DNA of 64,000 bases, taken from the IMG/VR virus record IMGVR_UViG_3300005537_000002, positions 1-64,000 of that record. The stretch is one strand, 5' to 3'. Source of the DNA: a virus. A program made the translations under genes and the position numbers. Position 1 is the first letter of the stretch; each line of letters opens with the position of its first letter. Positions 34,501-41,977 of the stretch are shown here, one piece after another. The notes below the pieces were generated by a model, which was not told the origin of the DNA, searched no databases, and saw only the letters and a program-made list of their open reading frames with translations.

Positions 34501-35235
34501 ACTTGTAGTTTGATCTCACAAGTACAGGATGTTATAGTTGTCTCTGACCAGTCGACCGCGTCGAGTATCTCTAGTTCAAGTGATTCGCTCTCAGTCACTG
34601 ATACCGCATCCTACGTCGTACTCGTCAGTGGTACTGAAGCTACTGTGCTAGTCGACTCACTATTAGCAGTTGGTAGTACCTTTAGCTCGGATGGCAGTCC
34701 AATTCTAGATCAGTCAACGGATACGACCATCTACTTATCGGTAGATACTCTATCTCCATCCGACTCTATCAGTACTGGTCCTACTACCAACCTCACGTTA
34801 TTCACGGATTCGCTACTAGTAGTTGAGAGTATACTCTCCCTAAGTGGTAGTAGTGCTGTCGATGCCTTACTGTTACTAGACGTGAGTTCCACTAGTAGTT
34901 GGGTGACAGACTCATTAGCTACTAGTGAGTACGCTTCATACACTCAATTACTCGCGGGTACAGAACTATATACTGTAGGTAGTAGCACGAACATAACGAG
35001 TCGGTACTATGACACAGACTCGTTAGCTGTGCTAGACAGTGCTGAGTTTGCACCTATTATACAATCTCCGCCTACAAATGCAGAGTTTGAAGTGAGACTA
35101 GGTACAGCGGTTGCGAGCGTCCGAAAGGGTACAACTGTTGTAAGGGTTAGACTCGACAGTATCAAGGTTATCGTCAGAACTGGGGTTGCTAAAGCGAGAG
35201 TTCGTACTGGAGTTACGAGTATAACCTCTAGATAA
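31501..35235 (+). CDS. Very long Ser/Thr/Asp repeat fibre protein, 1244 aa
   Basis: GTG start with TGGAG upstream. The first 200 residues form a beta domain (FDAVFNITPNTTTTWSHTV). About 1000 residues of imperfect repeats follow, of the form VDSLTASDV or TDSLTTTDSLL, with DS/SD nearly every ten residues and almost no Lys, Arg or Cys. The last 60 residues switch to basic beta repeats (VRLGTAVASVRKGTTVVRV) like the KDV repeats in the 27048 protein. This layout fits a tail fibre or an adhesin-like stalk. The acidic repeats could bind calcium. An antisense ORF of 353 codons within it is a shadow. Confidence 0.68.
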   Translation: MAFPTFDAVFNITPNTTTTWSHTVSNTQSNLCLLVVVNCISSTGKTTTGVTYASVAMTKVTSFFYNGTNDELSLWRLVGPTTGSNTVTVTLSGSALMTGDSVSYYNVNQTTPVATSNTFHGTTANPSNSLSSTDTTMLVVDAIGNLGNASYGAVGSGQTSRYGAAPSSGLGGSDKTGVSTSTTMSRTMTADTWGQIIAALNSSGPTVNTSTFTDALTASDVGNMQSWNVDSLTASDVLGAATWNVDSLTASDVLGGSSWNVDSLTATDVSAGSNWNVDSLSSSTSTLFTDTDLASDALTVTDVGNQQVWRVDSSTPTDVTLSTDSLLAAELLNTADVTLSTTTFSSTDALTLSDSTLVTASVLPLDLLSTVDSVLLTDSTVIVDSLTTADSLSTTGTLLQTDSLSTVDSTLATDSTLVTDILPTSDSFSSPTSPSLTDSLSVTDTLLTTGSLTVADSLSTTDNVLATDTNVVIELLTASDTGTSQTWNIDALTATDSLLTTNSASTVDTSSVADTTLVTDSSILTDVLTQSDAVLVTDSDTVTDSLTTTDSLLQSNTYSPSEVLTESDTGGSQVWNVDLLSVADSLLQTSTSIVSESLTSSDTTLTTCSWLVTETLAASDSLTSPYTIQYSDLLVVSESISVSDSTLLAESLTVSDQITASQSTVLIESSVVVDSTLTTTNSVYTEFLTIPDIVTNNYISSLTDLLTATDTNAQQTWGTDSLLIADSTLYASSSLSIESIAVTDTESAITTLLLTDALPVTDVASVTLSASTTDSVPSVDFLQGSTTYLALDALTSVDVGSLQLWGTDSLVVTDALTLSVPTLVTDSLLANDTTLNTSYFSCTDSIPISDSSTWIDIPAGTVTTTYTFVDVLVVGDAYQVILQPVLVEVNSTTTSTLTTTSSSSTESLTASDSSNSYTWLTESLTASDSSSTSSTSLASDSLVVTESLTTTYTYSLIESLVVTDTNSSVTASSFMDALTASDVHSEYTVVVDALTATDALTCSLISQVQDVIVVSDQSTASSISSSSDSLSVTDTASYVVLVSGTEATVLVDSLLAVGSTFSSDGSPILDQSTDTTIYLSVDTLSPSDSISTGPTTNLTLFTDSLLVVESILSLSGSSAVDALLLLDVSSTSSWVTDSLATSEYASYTQLLAGTELYTVGSSTNITSRYYDTDSLAVLDSAEFAPIIQSPPTNAEFEVRLGTAVASVRKGTTVVRVRLDSIKVIVRTGVAKARVRTGVTSITSR

Positions 35236-35249
35236 GAAAGGAGACATAT

Positions 35250-35573
35250 GTGGCAGTTGTAGATGACTATAGTCCTATCTACGTAGGCGATACTGGGATA
35301 CCGTTCGCTCCTGTGTTTCAGCACATGGATGGCAGTACGTTTAACTTAAGCGGTGCTACCGTCACGATGAAAATGCAAGACCAGGACGGAAACTTAAAGA
35401 CATGTAATGGTACGTGGACTGTGGACGATGCCGTAAACGGCAAGGCTCACTATACGTGGCAATCCGCAGACGTCAGCACAGCCGGAGTGTGGAACTTGTA
35501 CATCACTATTACTATCGCGGGATCTCCCGTACACGCTGACATGAAACAACTACAGATTCTGAGTGCGCCATAG
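35250..35573 (+). CDS. Ig-like / BppU N-terminal-like small tail protein, 107 aa
   Basis: GTG with AAAGGAG upstream. Single beta domain: DYSPIYVGDTGIPFAPVF, then NLSGATVTMKMQDQDG, KAHYTWQSADVSTAGVWNLY. This matches the small domain found at the N-terminus of baseplate upper proteins (BppU family). It probably joins a fibre to the baseplate. Confidence 0.6.
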   Translation: MAVVDDYSPIYVGDTGIPFAPVFQHMDGSTFNLSGATVTMKMQDQDGNLKTCNGTWTVDDAVNGKAHYTWQSADVSTAGVWNLYITITIAGSPVHADMKQLQILSAP

Positions 35574-35599
35574 ACAGTATAGAAGAAAGAGTGCTAGAT

Positions 35600-35911
35600 A
35601 TGCCAGGACAATCCGACGTGTCTAGACTTATCGAGGTGCTTCAGTCCTCTATCAAACGAGCGTTGGATGAACAAGCAGTTCTAAGACCTCAAATAGACAG
35701 TTTGAAAACTACCCAAACTGCCCAACAGGAGCAAATTCGTGTAATGTCTGAAGAGCTGAAGGAACTCAAACAGGACCTGAAAGAGGCAAAGCAAGCGATT
35801 CTTGAGTCACAAGAATCGAACTACAAACGCATCATTTATGTACAAGGAACGCTTCTCCTTGCAATCTTAGGTGCAGTCATCGGTCTTGCCGTAAAGGTCT
35901 TCTTCCACTAG
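35600..35911 (+). CDS. XhlA-like coiled-coil protein with C-terminal membrane anchor, 103 aa
   Basis: ATG at 35600 chosen over GTG 35591 for spacing from GAAAGAG. A heptad coiled coil covers about residues 30-75 (QEQIRVMSEELKELKQDL), followed by one membrane helix (GTLLLAILGAVIGLAVKVFF). This is the layout of haemolysin XhlA-type proteins, which act with holins in lysis. It begins a run of four membrane-protein genes. Confidence 0.62.
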   Translation: MPGQSDVSRLIEVLQSSIKRALDEQAVLRPQIDSLKTTQTAQQEQIRVMSEELKELKQDLKEAKQAILESQESNYKRIIYVQGTLLLAILGAVIGLAVKVFFH

Positions 35912-35924
35912 CGATGGAGGTGCT

Positions 35925-36638
35925 ATGCCAAACTCCCCTATTACAAAGCAGTCCGTAAGACTGCTTGTCATTTCGTATATCAGTTCCGTTAGTATCGTCG
36001 CATTCCTACTGGTTAGCGCACAAGTCCTTATCCAACTCGTACTACTACAAGAGGTGCACACTCGTTCGATAGCCTCTACCATTAATGGTCAGGAACTTCG
36101 CACACAGCGTATGTTCTATAACATCATCCTGCTACAGTCTCCAGGTGGTGTTGCTAGTTACGCAGCCCTTACGAAAACTGTCGCAGCCGACGCCACGCTG
36201 TGGGAGCAGACTCAAAGTGCGATGTACTCCGACAGTTCGAACTACCCGGCAACTGCAATCGCAGCACTACAAAAAGGTAAGACGGACTACATTGCTATGC
36301 ACGACGCACTTACTCGCATCTTTGCCATCGAGAAAACCAATCCGCCGAACTCATTCGACCTTGTCCGACCGGATGTAGGCGTATTCTACATTCACGAGTC
36401 TCCTTACCTACAATCGCTCATCTCTACCTACACTGACCTCGCAAAGTCAGCTGACGACTACGTACAATCCGTACGAGTGCTCGAAATAGTACTCTTTGTG
36501 CTCATGATACTCACACTAGTACTAGAAGCTCGACTCGTGGCAGCTCCGGCCATTCGTCACCTTAACGATCACTTACGTACTCTAGCGCATACGTTGGAAC
36601 TAGTCGACAAAATTACCGGAGAGGAGCCCAAGACATGA
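35925..36638 (+). CDS. PilJ-like two-helix membrane sensor domain protein, 237 aa
   Basis: ATG with GATGGAGG upstream. Two membrane segments (about 10-40 and 185-205) flank an extracytoplasmic helical domain with ASTINGQELRTQRM, which resembles the PilJ-type sensor module of bacterial chemoreceptors. The C-terminal cytoplasmic part is short and ends TLELVDKITGEEPKT, with no HAMP, methylation or kinase domain. Such a sensor without output is odd in a phage. It overlaps the next small ORF by four bases. Confidence 0.6.
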   Translation: MPNSPITKQSVRLLVISYISSVSIVAFLLVSAQVLIQLVLLQEVHTRSIASTINGQELRTQRMFYNIILLQSPGGVASYAALTKTVAADATLWEQTQSAMYSDSSNYPATAIAALQKGKTDYIAMHDALTRIFAIEKTNPPNSFDLVRPDVGVFYIHESPYLQSLISTYTDLAKSADDYVQSVRVLEIVLFVLMILTLVLEARLVAAPAIRHLNDHLRTLAHTLELVDKITGEEPKT

Positions 36639-36814
36639 TAGAGTGGTTACACAGGTGCATACAACCAACCGCTGTACTTATGCTGTTCATCGCCGCAGTC
36701 TGTATACTCGGTTACGGCTACCCCGCTTGGACAGCTAAAACCTCTTGGTGGTTGCTCTGGTTGTTCATCGGTGTACTCGCTGCCATAGCCTGGACACTAC
36801 TAGTGTTTACCTAG
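36635..36814 (+). CDS. Small two-helix membrane protein, holin candidate, 59 aa
   Basis: ATG overlaps the previous stop (ATGA). Two hydrophobic helices: TAVLMLFIAAVCILGYGY and SWWLLWLFIGVLAAIAWTLL, joined by a short turn PAWTAKT. The length is below common ORF cut-offs. Its position between the XhlA-like and DUF1003-like genes suggests a lysis or membrane role. Confidence 0.6.
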   Translation: MIEWLHRCIQPTAVLMLFIAAVCILGYGYPAWTAKTSWWLLWLFIGVLAAIAWTLLVFT

Positions 36815-36829
36815 AAAGGGGTACCGCCA

Positions 36830-37351
36830 TTGAACCCTCAGACACCTCAGATCAAGGCTAAAAAGACGTTATTCTCTCACGTACTACTAGCTCACACACC
36901 CAAGAACGTCAATCTAGCTCACTCCATTGAACTTAGCACAGCCAACTTCAACGAGAGGTTCGCCGTGTGGATTACTAAAGGGTTCGGAACTGTTTGGGCG
37001 TTCTACGTGCTTGTACTTTGGATGTTGCTATGGATAGCCCTCGCCGGAGTAGGCTTTTGGCTCTTCCGATACGACCAGTACCCATTTCCCTTCCTGCTGT
37101 TCTGTAGCAACCTAGTACAGTTGTGGGCTTTACCTGTACTAGCGGTTGGTCAGTCTGTACTAGGCCGCAAACAGGAACTACTTGCGGATGAACAGTACAG
37201 GACGACTCAAAAGACCTACCATGACACCGAACAACTACTGGAGCACCTTAACGCACAGGATGAGGAACTGCTGAAACAGACAGGCATACTCTTGCAACTC
37301 TTACGTGCAGCACCAACTACCCAGCAGAAGCCACTTGACGACAGCAAGTAG
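36830..37351 (+). CDS. DUF1003 membrane protein, 173 aa
   Basis: TTG start with AAAGGGG upstream. It matches DUF1003: SFNE-like NFNERFAVWITKGFGTVWAF, two membrane helices, then FLLFCSNLVQLWALPVLAVGQ and a C-terminal helix with AQDEELLKQTGILLQLL. Family function is unknown to me; it occurs in many bacteria and in phages of Gram-positive hosts. It ends the membrane-gene run and is followed by a strong hairpin. Confidence 0.75.
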   Translation: MNPQTPQIKAKKTLFSHVLLAHTPKNVNLAHSIELSTANFNERFAVWITKGFGTVWAFYVLVLWMLLWIALAGVGFWLFRYDQYPFPFLLFCSNLVQLWALPVLAVGQSVLGRKQELLADEQYRTTQKTYHDTEQLLEHLNAQDEELLKQTGILLQLLRAAPTTQQKPLDDSK

Positions 37352-37360
37352 TAACGAGTG

Positions 37361-37443
37361 TATAGTTAGTTTTTACCCGTACTAAAAATGAAGATATATA
37401 AATCATACAAGTCCTCCTATAGTACGGGTAAAAACTAACTATA
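37361..37443 (+). repeat. Long hairpin element, copy 1 of the TAGTTAGTTTTTAC family
   Basis: A 24-base arm (37361-37384) and its perfect complement (37420-37443) enclose 35 bases that include GATATATAAATCATAC. The arm contains TAGTTAGTTTTTACCCG. Copies with the same arm core and loop box occur at 47594-47679, and a reduced one at 51974-52011. All lie between co-directional genes. Confidence 0.8.
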
Positions 37444-37481
37444 GCTTCAAATACACGTACATTTTAACTGGAGAAAAACTC

Positions 37482-38009
37482 ATGCAACAACCAACATCTA
37501 ACGAACTTTCGCATGTCCATGAAACTACCCTCGAAGTAGCTACTGTTGAGCTTACTCCCCCACACCCTGCTAGAGAAGATACGCCAATATACGAAGCAAC
37601 ACATAAACGCATGGTGTACGACCTAGACACTCCTTGTTATGTATGTGGAGTCACTCATACTACACTTTCGGACCCAACTAAGAACCCGTTCGGTGCGAAA
37701 GCTATGGAGACTCATCACTTCCCAGTGGAGCGTAGCCTCATCGACGCTTGCGACCCAATTAGGTTGGGCATCGACTTCCCAGCAGTTACGGACGCTACTA
37801 CAGCGCAAAACTGGGTGGACAGTGAAGATAACATGCTAGTTCTATGTGACAAGCATCACAGAGACCCTGAAATCGGCATCCACCACCTATCGGCACAGGA
37901 CTTTTTCGTACAACGCTACCTAGTAGCGGGTTACCAGGTTACTGCCACTGCTAAAGATGAAGCTGCGATAGAAGCCAAAGACCAAAGTGTAGAAGCTCAA
38001 AAGTCGTAG
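37482..38009 (+). CDS. HNH-like (His-Me finger) protein, 175 aa
   Basis: ATG with CTGGAG upstream. The first 45 residues are disordered and Thr/Glu-rich. Then comes a zinc/HNH pattern: DTPCYVCGVTH, METHHFPVERSLID, EDNMLVLCDKHHRDP and GIHHLSAQDFFVQRYL. The HH and the C..HH pairs fit an HNH nuclease core. It is free-standing, with no intron around it. A role in homing or packaging is possible. It converges with the minus-strand genes. Confidence 0.62.
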   Translation: MQQPTSNELSHVHETTLEVATVELTPPHPAREDTPIYEATHKRMVYDLDTPCYVCGVTHTTLSDPTKNPFGAKAMETHHFPVERSLIDACDPIRLGIDFPAVTDATTAQNWVDSEDNMLVLCDKHHRDPEIGIHHLSAQDFFVQRYLVAGYQVTATAKDEAAIEAKDQSVEAQKS

Positions 38010-38695
38010 CGGTCACCATATAAGTCCTCGTACCGTTGCTTACTAACGTAGTCTGGCAAATCGGTAATCTCATCTACTCGGTGCCTGTGTATGTGTTTAC
38101 CTTCCTCAACTAGATCCTGTACATACGTAGTCGCGAACTCACCGTTACAATCTACATAAACCGGCCTGGTTTCTATACCCTTAATGTAGACTTCTACTTC
38201 CCTACCACCCGCTACTTCACAGTCTACGTGGAAGACCGCTCTCACATAAGGTTCTAGCAACACATTCCTATTGGTAGACATAGCCCTATCCAGGCAAGCA
38301 TGAGTCTCAAACCGTGCTGAACCCTCTATACGACCTGGATCTGTCACCAACTTAAACGTATGTTGGTGCCAACGTGTATGTACAGACGTGTTTTGTCCTT
38401 TATCCCAGTAGCTGACAGTACTCATACGCATATGATTGGAAGACCACAAAGACACGTAAGAGTCGGGTGCCTCTACTGCGGACATTAAGTCCTGTGCTAA
38501 CCCTAATTTCTCGATAGCACTCTTGTCATACATCTCACTCCCATTACACCACAGCATACTAGTAGTGTTATTGAAGACGTGAGTCACTACATACAGCTTC
38601 AAGTTGGGTTTAGCGGCAGTGGGTGCTGGCATTCTCATCATAGACGCTGCCATCGTTGTGAGAGGCAGTTCTACCTCGAACGTTCTCCATACCAT
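37997..38695 (-). CDS. Hypothetical protein, 232 aa
   Basis: Reads leftwards from an ATG at 38695, 24 bases after the sigma-like gene stop, so the two form one operon. Alpha/beta with His- and Trp-rich centre (TRWHQHTFKLVTDPGRIEG) and an acidic end. No known motif found. Its end overlaps the HNH gene tail by 13 bases on the other strand. Confidence 0.6.
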   Translation of the reverse strand: MVWRTFEVELPLTTMAASMMRMPAPTAAKPNLKLYVVTHVFNNTTSMLWCNGSEMYDKSAIEKLGLAQDLMSAVEAPDSYVSLWSSNHMRMSTVSYWDKGQNTSVHTRWHQHTFKLVTDPGRIEGSARFETHACLDRAMSTNRNVLLEPYVRAVFHVDCEVAGGREVEVYIKGIETRPVYVDCNGEFATTYVQDLVEEGKHIHRHRVDEITDLPDYVSKQRYEDLYGDRYDF

Positions 38696-38718
38696 AACTT
38701 TGTCAACCTTCTACCTTC

Positions 38719-39378
38719 TTATCCTAAGTACAATTCAGGGTATTGCATGACGTAGTCGCGAAGTAAGCTAATGACCCCGATAAACTTTCTACGACAAGTA
38801 CGTTCTGAATACCCTACTAATTCAGCAATCTCATCCCAACCGTACTTGTCGTACACGCGTAAACGGAAGACTTCCCGCATGAGAGTGTCTTTTACAGCAG
38901 CTTCCAGCACCTCTTCCGCATATAAGTACGGTAAGTTATTCTCAATTACGTCTTCGTAGGGGTGAGGGCTAGTATCACTATCCGACTCTCTCAGTAGACG
39001 ATCTATACTCATACGAACCTTGGAAGGTACTCTATCGGGTAATGACGTATCTGCGTCATCCTCCAGACCCTCTCTTACCATAAGACGGTGATACTGCGTA
39101 TAGCAGTCCTTCTTAATAACCTGCCATGGGTTCCGAACGATATAGTCGTTGTCTGAGTATACTTCCAACAGAAACTGCACCATTACCTCTGCGTTGGTAT
39201 CTTCAGCCCACTGTGGGTTCCTCATATGCAGTCGTCGGTTGTATTTTGCGCGTGCTACTTCCATACACTGAGGTAGCACAGTTGCTAGTAGTTCGTTCGC
39301 CTGTATAAAGAGGCCTCTACTACGCAATTCCCGTACTCGTATGATGGTACTTCCGACTACTTGGTTAAAGTCCGACAT
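38719..39378 (-). CDS. ECF-like RNA polymerase sigma factor, 219 aa
   Basis: ATG at 39378. Residues about 45-100 look like a sigma region 2 (WAEDTNAEVMVQFLLEVYSD, then NPWQVIKKDCYTQYHRLM). Residues about 175-213 are a clear region 4 helix-turn-helix (LRVYDKYGWDEIAELVGYSE, RTCRRKFIGVISLLRDYV). The linker between is charged and variable. A phage sigma factor would redirect host polymerase to late genes. The two promoter -35 styles in the window (TTGATT and TTGTAA) could reflect two sigma factors, which is untested. Confidence 0.65.
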   Translation of the reverse strand: MSDFNQVVGSTIIRVRELRSRGLFIQANELLATVLPQCMEVARAKYNRRLHMRNPQWAEDTNAEVMVQFLLEVYSDNDYIVRNPWQVIKKDCYTQYHRLMVREGLEDDADTSLPDRVPSKVRMSIDRLLRESDSDTSPHPYEDVIENNLPYLYAEEVLEAAVKDTLMREVFRLRVYDKYGWDEIAELVGYSERTCRRKFIGVISLLRDYVMQYPELYLG

Positions 39379-39417
39379 CTACAGAACCTTTCTATGGAAA
39401 ATGTATTTATATAATAT

Positions 39418-39447
39418 ATTATAATATAAACGTTTGTGTGTTTACAA
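39418..39447 (-). promoter_or_regulatory. Promoter for the sigma-like operon
   Basis: Minus strand: TTGTAA (39447-39442), 18-base spacer, TATAAT (39423-39418). It is the same arrangement as the 3764 promoter. Confidence 0.65.
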
Positions 39448-39475
39448 GAGTACTTAACCCTCCGTAAGTGACCCC

Positions 39476-39504
39476 TTGTAAACTGCCAGTGAGTATACTA
39501 TATT
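39476..39504 (+). promoter_or_regulatory. Promoter for the 39537 operon
   Basis: TTGTAA (39476-39481), 17-base spacer, TATATT (39499-39504). It diverges from the sigma-operon promoter about 30 bases away, so the two could be co-regulated. Confidence 0.6.
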
Positions 39505-39536
39505 TATTATATTCACCTCATAGACGGAGTACACGT

Positions 39537-39971
39537 ATGAGCTACAACATTTCCCGCTTTCACCTGCAAACAGTCTGGCTCGAGTTACCCAGAGACTTCG
39601 ACTTCTTAGCTTGGGTTCGTACCCTACCAGATCGAGATGGCCAAGGGTCTGAGAACACAGGCAAACTCTGGCTAACAGAGAAGGACGATATACTACTACA
39701 CGTCGATATGCTATCCAATACATGGGAACTCGAACTGCTTAACCAGAGTATGCGAGGACACGTTCGGCCGGACGCACTAGTAGTAACTGACCTCGATTGG
39801 AATGACGAGTTCTCCGGCATCCTATACGATGACATCCTACTTCCACTGTTCGAACAGTTTAAGGGTACTCTCACCGCTGTAGTCGTCTGGGAGAGCGGAG
39901 ACAAAATTCAGCACCTCCTTATACAAGACGGCCTAACCACAGAAAAGGACTTACTCTATGAAGAAGCATGA
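39537..39971 (+). CDS. Hypothetical protein, 144 aa
   Basis: ATG at 39537 with GACGGAG upstream; the track-length extension to 39468 lies in the promoter. Acidic alpha/beta protein: SYNISRFHLQTVWLELPRD, then DALVVTDLDWNDEFSGIL and a strand TAVVVWESGDKIQHLLIQ. No family recognised. It overlaps the next small ORF by 14 bases. Confidence 0.6.
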   Translation: MSYNISRFHLQTVWLELPRDFDFLAWVRTLPDRDGQGSENTGKLWLTEKDDILLHVDMLSNTWELELLNQSMRGHVRPDALVVTDLDWNDEFSGILYDDILLPLFEQFKGTLTAVVVWESGDKIQHLLIQDGLTTEKDLLYEEA

Positions 39972-40131
39972 CAAAGGCATAGCCCAACTCCAACTCAAAG
40001 AACGCAAAAAACGCAAACGCCTACACAGCGACGAAGTCGTACAACCAGAAGTCGGAGGACTCATGCACGGAGCCGTACTCAAAAAGGAACAACTCAACCA
40101 ACCCACCAAAAAGCAAAAGAAACAACCTTGA
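39958..40131 (+). CDS. Small basic Lys/Gln-rich protein, 57 aa
   Basis: ATG inside the end of the previous gene. MKKHDKGIAQLQLKERKKRK, then a middle patch PEVGGLMHGAVLKK and a Lys/Gln tail. It is highly basic and likely binds nucleic acid. Codon use is A-rich compared with the neighbours. The gene is too short for many callers; coding status is plausible, not proven. Confidence 0.45.
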   Translation: MKKHDKGIAQLQLKERKKRKRLHSDEVVQPEVGGLMHGAVLKKEQLNQPTKKQKKQP

Positions 40132-40197
40132 AAACCCACTGAACAACCTTTTATACTATATTATATAGAAGCAATAGTACTAAAAGGGAGTACAGTT

Positions 40198-40584
40198 ATG
40201 ACCGAGACAGATTGGTGGAAGACTACATATCCGTACGTCGTCCGTGTAAGTAATCATGTAAAGGGTGCGATGAGAGACTACCTACGTACTCATACATTAG
40301 AACAGGCCTACGAAGCTATACAGGGATACACACTCGTCAGCATATACCAACAGAAAAGTCAAGAAAACGACCTAGTCGCAACTCTATTACGTGAGTGCCA
40401 ACGTACGGTTCTAGGTAACTCCAACAAGAACTTTACGCGGGAGTACTTTACAAGAGTGTTCTCCTTTTACGACTTGGAGACTCTGCTAGAAGAAGCTTCT
40501 CTAGGGTGGATACTCACTCGAGAGAGCGACATCCGTCGGGCTATAAAGTACGGACAGCAAGCTCACTTACACGACCCGGACTAG
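40198..40584 (+). CDS. Hypothetical protein, 128 aa
   Basis: ATG with AAAGGGAG upstream. All-helical, soluble: DYLRTHTLEQAYEAIQGYTL, then REYFTRVFSFYDLETLLEEA. A terminator follows directly, so it closes the 39537 operon. Not recognised. Confidence 0.6.
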   Translation: MTETDWWKTTYPYVVRVSNHVKGAMRDYLRTHTLEQAYEAIQGYTLVSIYQQKSQENDLVATLLRECQRTVLGNSNKNFTREYFTRVFSFYDLETLLEEASLGWILTRESDIRRAIKYGQQAHLHDPD

Positions 40585-40591
40585 TACCTTT

Positions 40592-40625
40592 GTTAGTCTT
40601 ATCCGCTAAGATAAGACTAACTTTC
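40592..40625 (+). terminator. Terminator before the endolysin gene
   Basis: GTTAGTCTTATC (40592-40603), loop CGCTAA, GATAAGACTAAC (40610-40621), then TTTCT. Twelve perfect pairs. Confidence 0.7.
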
Positions 40626-40657
40626 TCGACATTTTTACATAGACAGGATGTTTTAAC

Positions 40658-41647
40658 ATGGATCAGGCAGTTGCAACACGTCAAACTGGAAATGTAGTAC
40701 TATTCGTAGGAACAGAATCCGCATACTGGGGGTTGAAAGACTATGAAGTCGCCTCCCAAACCGCGAGAGCTATGGGTGTAGACTCGCTAGCGGTCAAATG
40801 CGCCGACGGTGAAAACCGGTGGTACAGAGATATTAGTCAGATACGAGAGCAGCGTAGCACTGTGCTAAGCCAGGGCTGTGGGTACATACCGTATACGTAC
40901 ATGTACGGTCCTAAGTTCGGCAACAGCCAAATAGACGGAGAAGTTGCGATACTAAAGGAGCTCATGTCAGTAAGTGACGGTATAGTTTGTGGGGACCTCG
41001 AGGTTGAGTGGAACAACCAAGTAGGAGGGGCTCAACATTTAGCACAGGTTATGTCGCATAACTCCGGTGTTTTCATCGTCACTACGTGGGCTGACCCGCT
41101 AGTACAAGGTTGGTCCGGAGTTATGGAAGCGTTGTCCGCTGTCGTTGACGTTTGGGTACCCCAACAGTACACCAATTGGCTGGCACTGCAAGAGAGTACA
41201 CTGTCTAACTTAGGTGCTCACGTCATACAACCCGCTATAGAACTAGTGTCAGAGTTCGGTGGGAACAACCCTATCGACAATGCTGTGCTAGCTAAGAGTA
41301 GAGGGCACAAGACGTTATGGATCTGGGAGTACGGTCAAGCTCGTTCCAACCCGAACCTAGTACGCTCGTGTGCTGCCATTATCGGTAAAACACTTACTAG
41401 TGCTCAGTCTGTTAACATCCAACAAAAGCACCCTACGCCAACGGTTGCTACACCAGCTACAAAGTCCTATACCATTCAGTCTGGAGACACACTAGCATCT
41501 ATCGCAGTTAAATTAGGCATTGCTAATTGGTGGCAAGACCTGTACGTCGCGAATCTCAATACGCTGTCAGTCGTGGCACATCAGCACGGGCAAGAAGTGT
41601 CGGCTAGCCTTATCTATCCCGGAACGAAGTTAACGTATAAAGTGTAA
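40658..41647 (+). CDS. Endolysin: glycoside-hydrolase-like barrel plus LysM, 329 aa
   Basis: ATG with AGGATG nearby. Residues 10-245 look like a TIM-barrel hydrolase or glycoside-hydrolase-like domain: strands VVLFVGTESAY, SDGIVCGDLEVEWNN, VFIVTTWADP, VDVWVPQQY, TLWIWEYGQAR. The acidic pair in DLEVEW is a likely catalytic site. Residues 272-329 are a LysM peptidoglycan-binding domain (SYTIQSGDTLASIAVKLG, then WWQDLYVANL and PGTKLTYKV). A holin-like gene follows. The barrel family is not certain. Confidence 0.75.
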   Translation: MDQAVATRQTGNVVLFVGTESAYWGLKDYEVASQTARAMGVDSLAVKCADGENRWYRDISQIREQRSTVLSQGCGYIPYTYMYGPKFGNSQIDGEVAILKELMSVSDGIVCGDLEVEWNNQVGGAQHLAQVMSHNSGVFIVTTWADPLVQGWSGVMEALSAVVDVWVPQQYTNWLALQESTLSNLGAHVIQPAIELVSEFGGNNPIDNAVLAKSRGHKTLWIWEYGQARSNPNLVRSCAAIIGKTLTSAQSVNIQQKHPTPTVATPATKSYTIQSGDTLASIAVKLGIANWWQDLYVANLNTLSVVAHQHGQEVSASLIYPGTKLTYKV

Positions 41648-41662
41648 TAGAAAGAGCGAAAC

Positions 41663-41977
41663 ATGGATAACCTATTCGTTAAGGGTTGGATCAAACAGCA
41701 CCCGTTACAACCGTGGGAGCGTGCTACTCTTAAGTTCGTGGAGCAAGTCATCATAGCTGCATTCTCTACTACTATACTCGCAGTCGCTTACGACTTACCA
41801 AGTCACACAACTATCGATTGGCTGTTCTTAGCACAAGTTTCATTGCTAGTCGGTCTATTAACAGCACTTGTCCAGTACTTTCGTGCTAGAGGTGATACTC
41901 TAGTCACGAAAGCGTTGGAACAAGTTATCTCTGACGTTGAAGCTCGAGCTAGGTTACCTCTGAATCCTCCTCAATAA
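41663..41977 (+). CDS. Holin-like membrane protein, 104 aa
   Basis: ATG with AGAAAGAG upstream, 15 bases after the endolysin. Two membrane helices (EQVIIAAFSTTILAVAY and DWLFLAQVSLLVGLLTALV) and a charged C-terminal helix. Length, topology and place next to the endolysin fit a class II holin or phage-holin-like protein. Its end overlaps the opposite-strand gene. Confidence 0.65.
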   Translation: MDNLFVKGWIKQHPLQPWERATLKFVEQVIIAAFSTTILAVAYDLPSHTTIDWLFLAQVSLLVGLLTALVQYFRARGDTLVTKALEQVISDVEARARLPLNPPQ

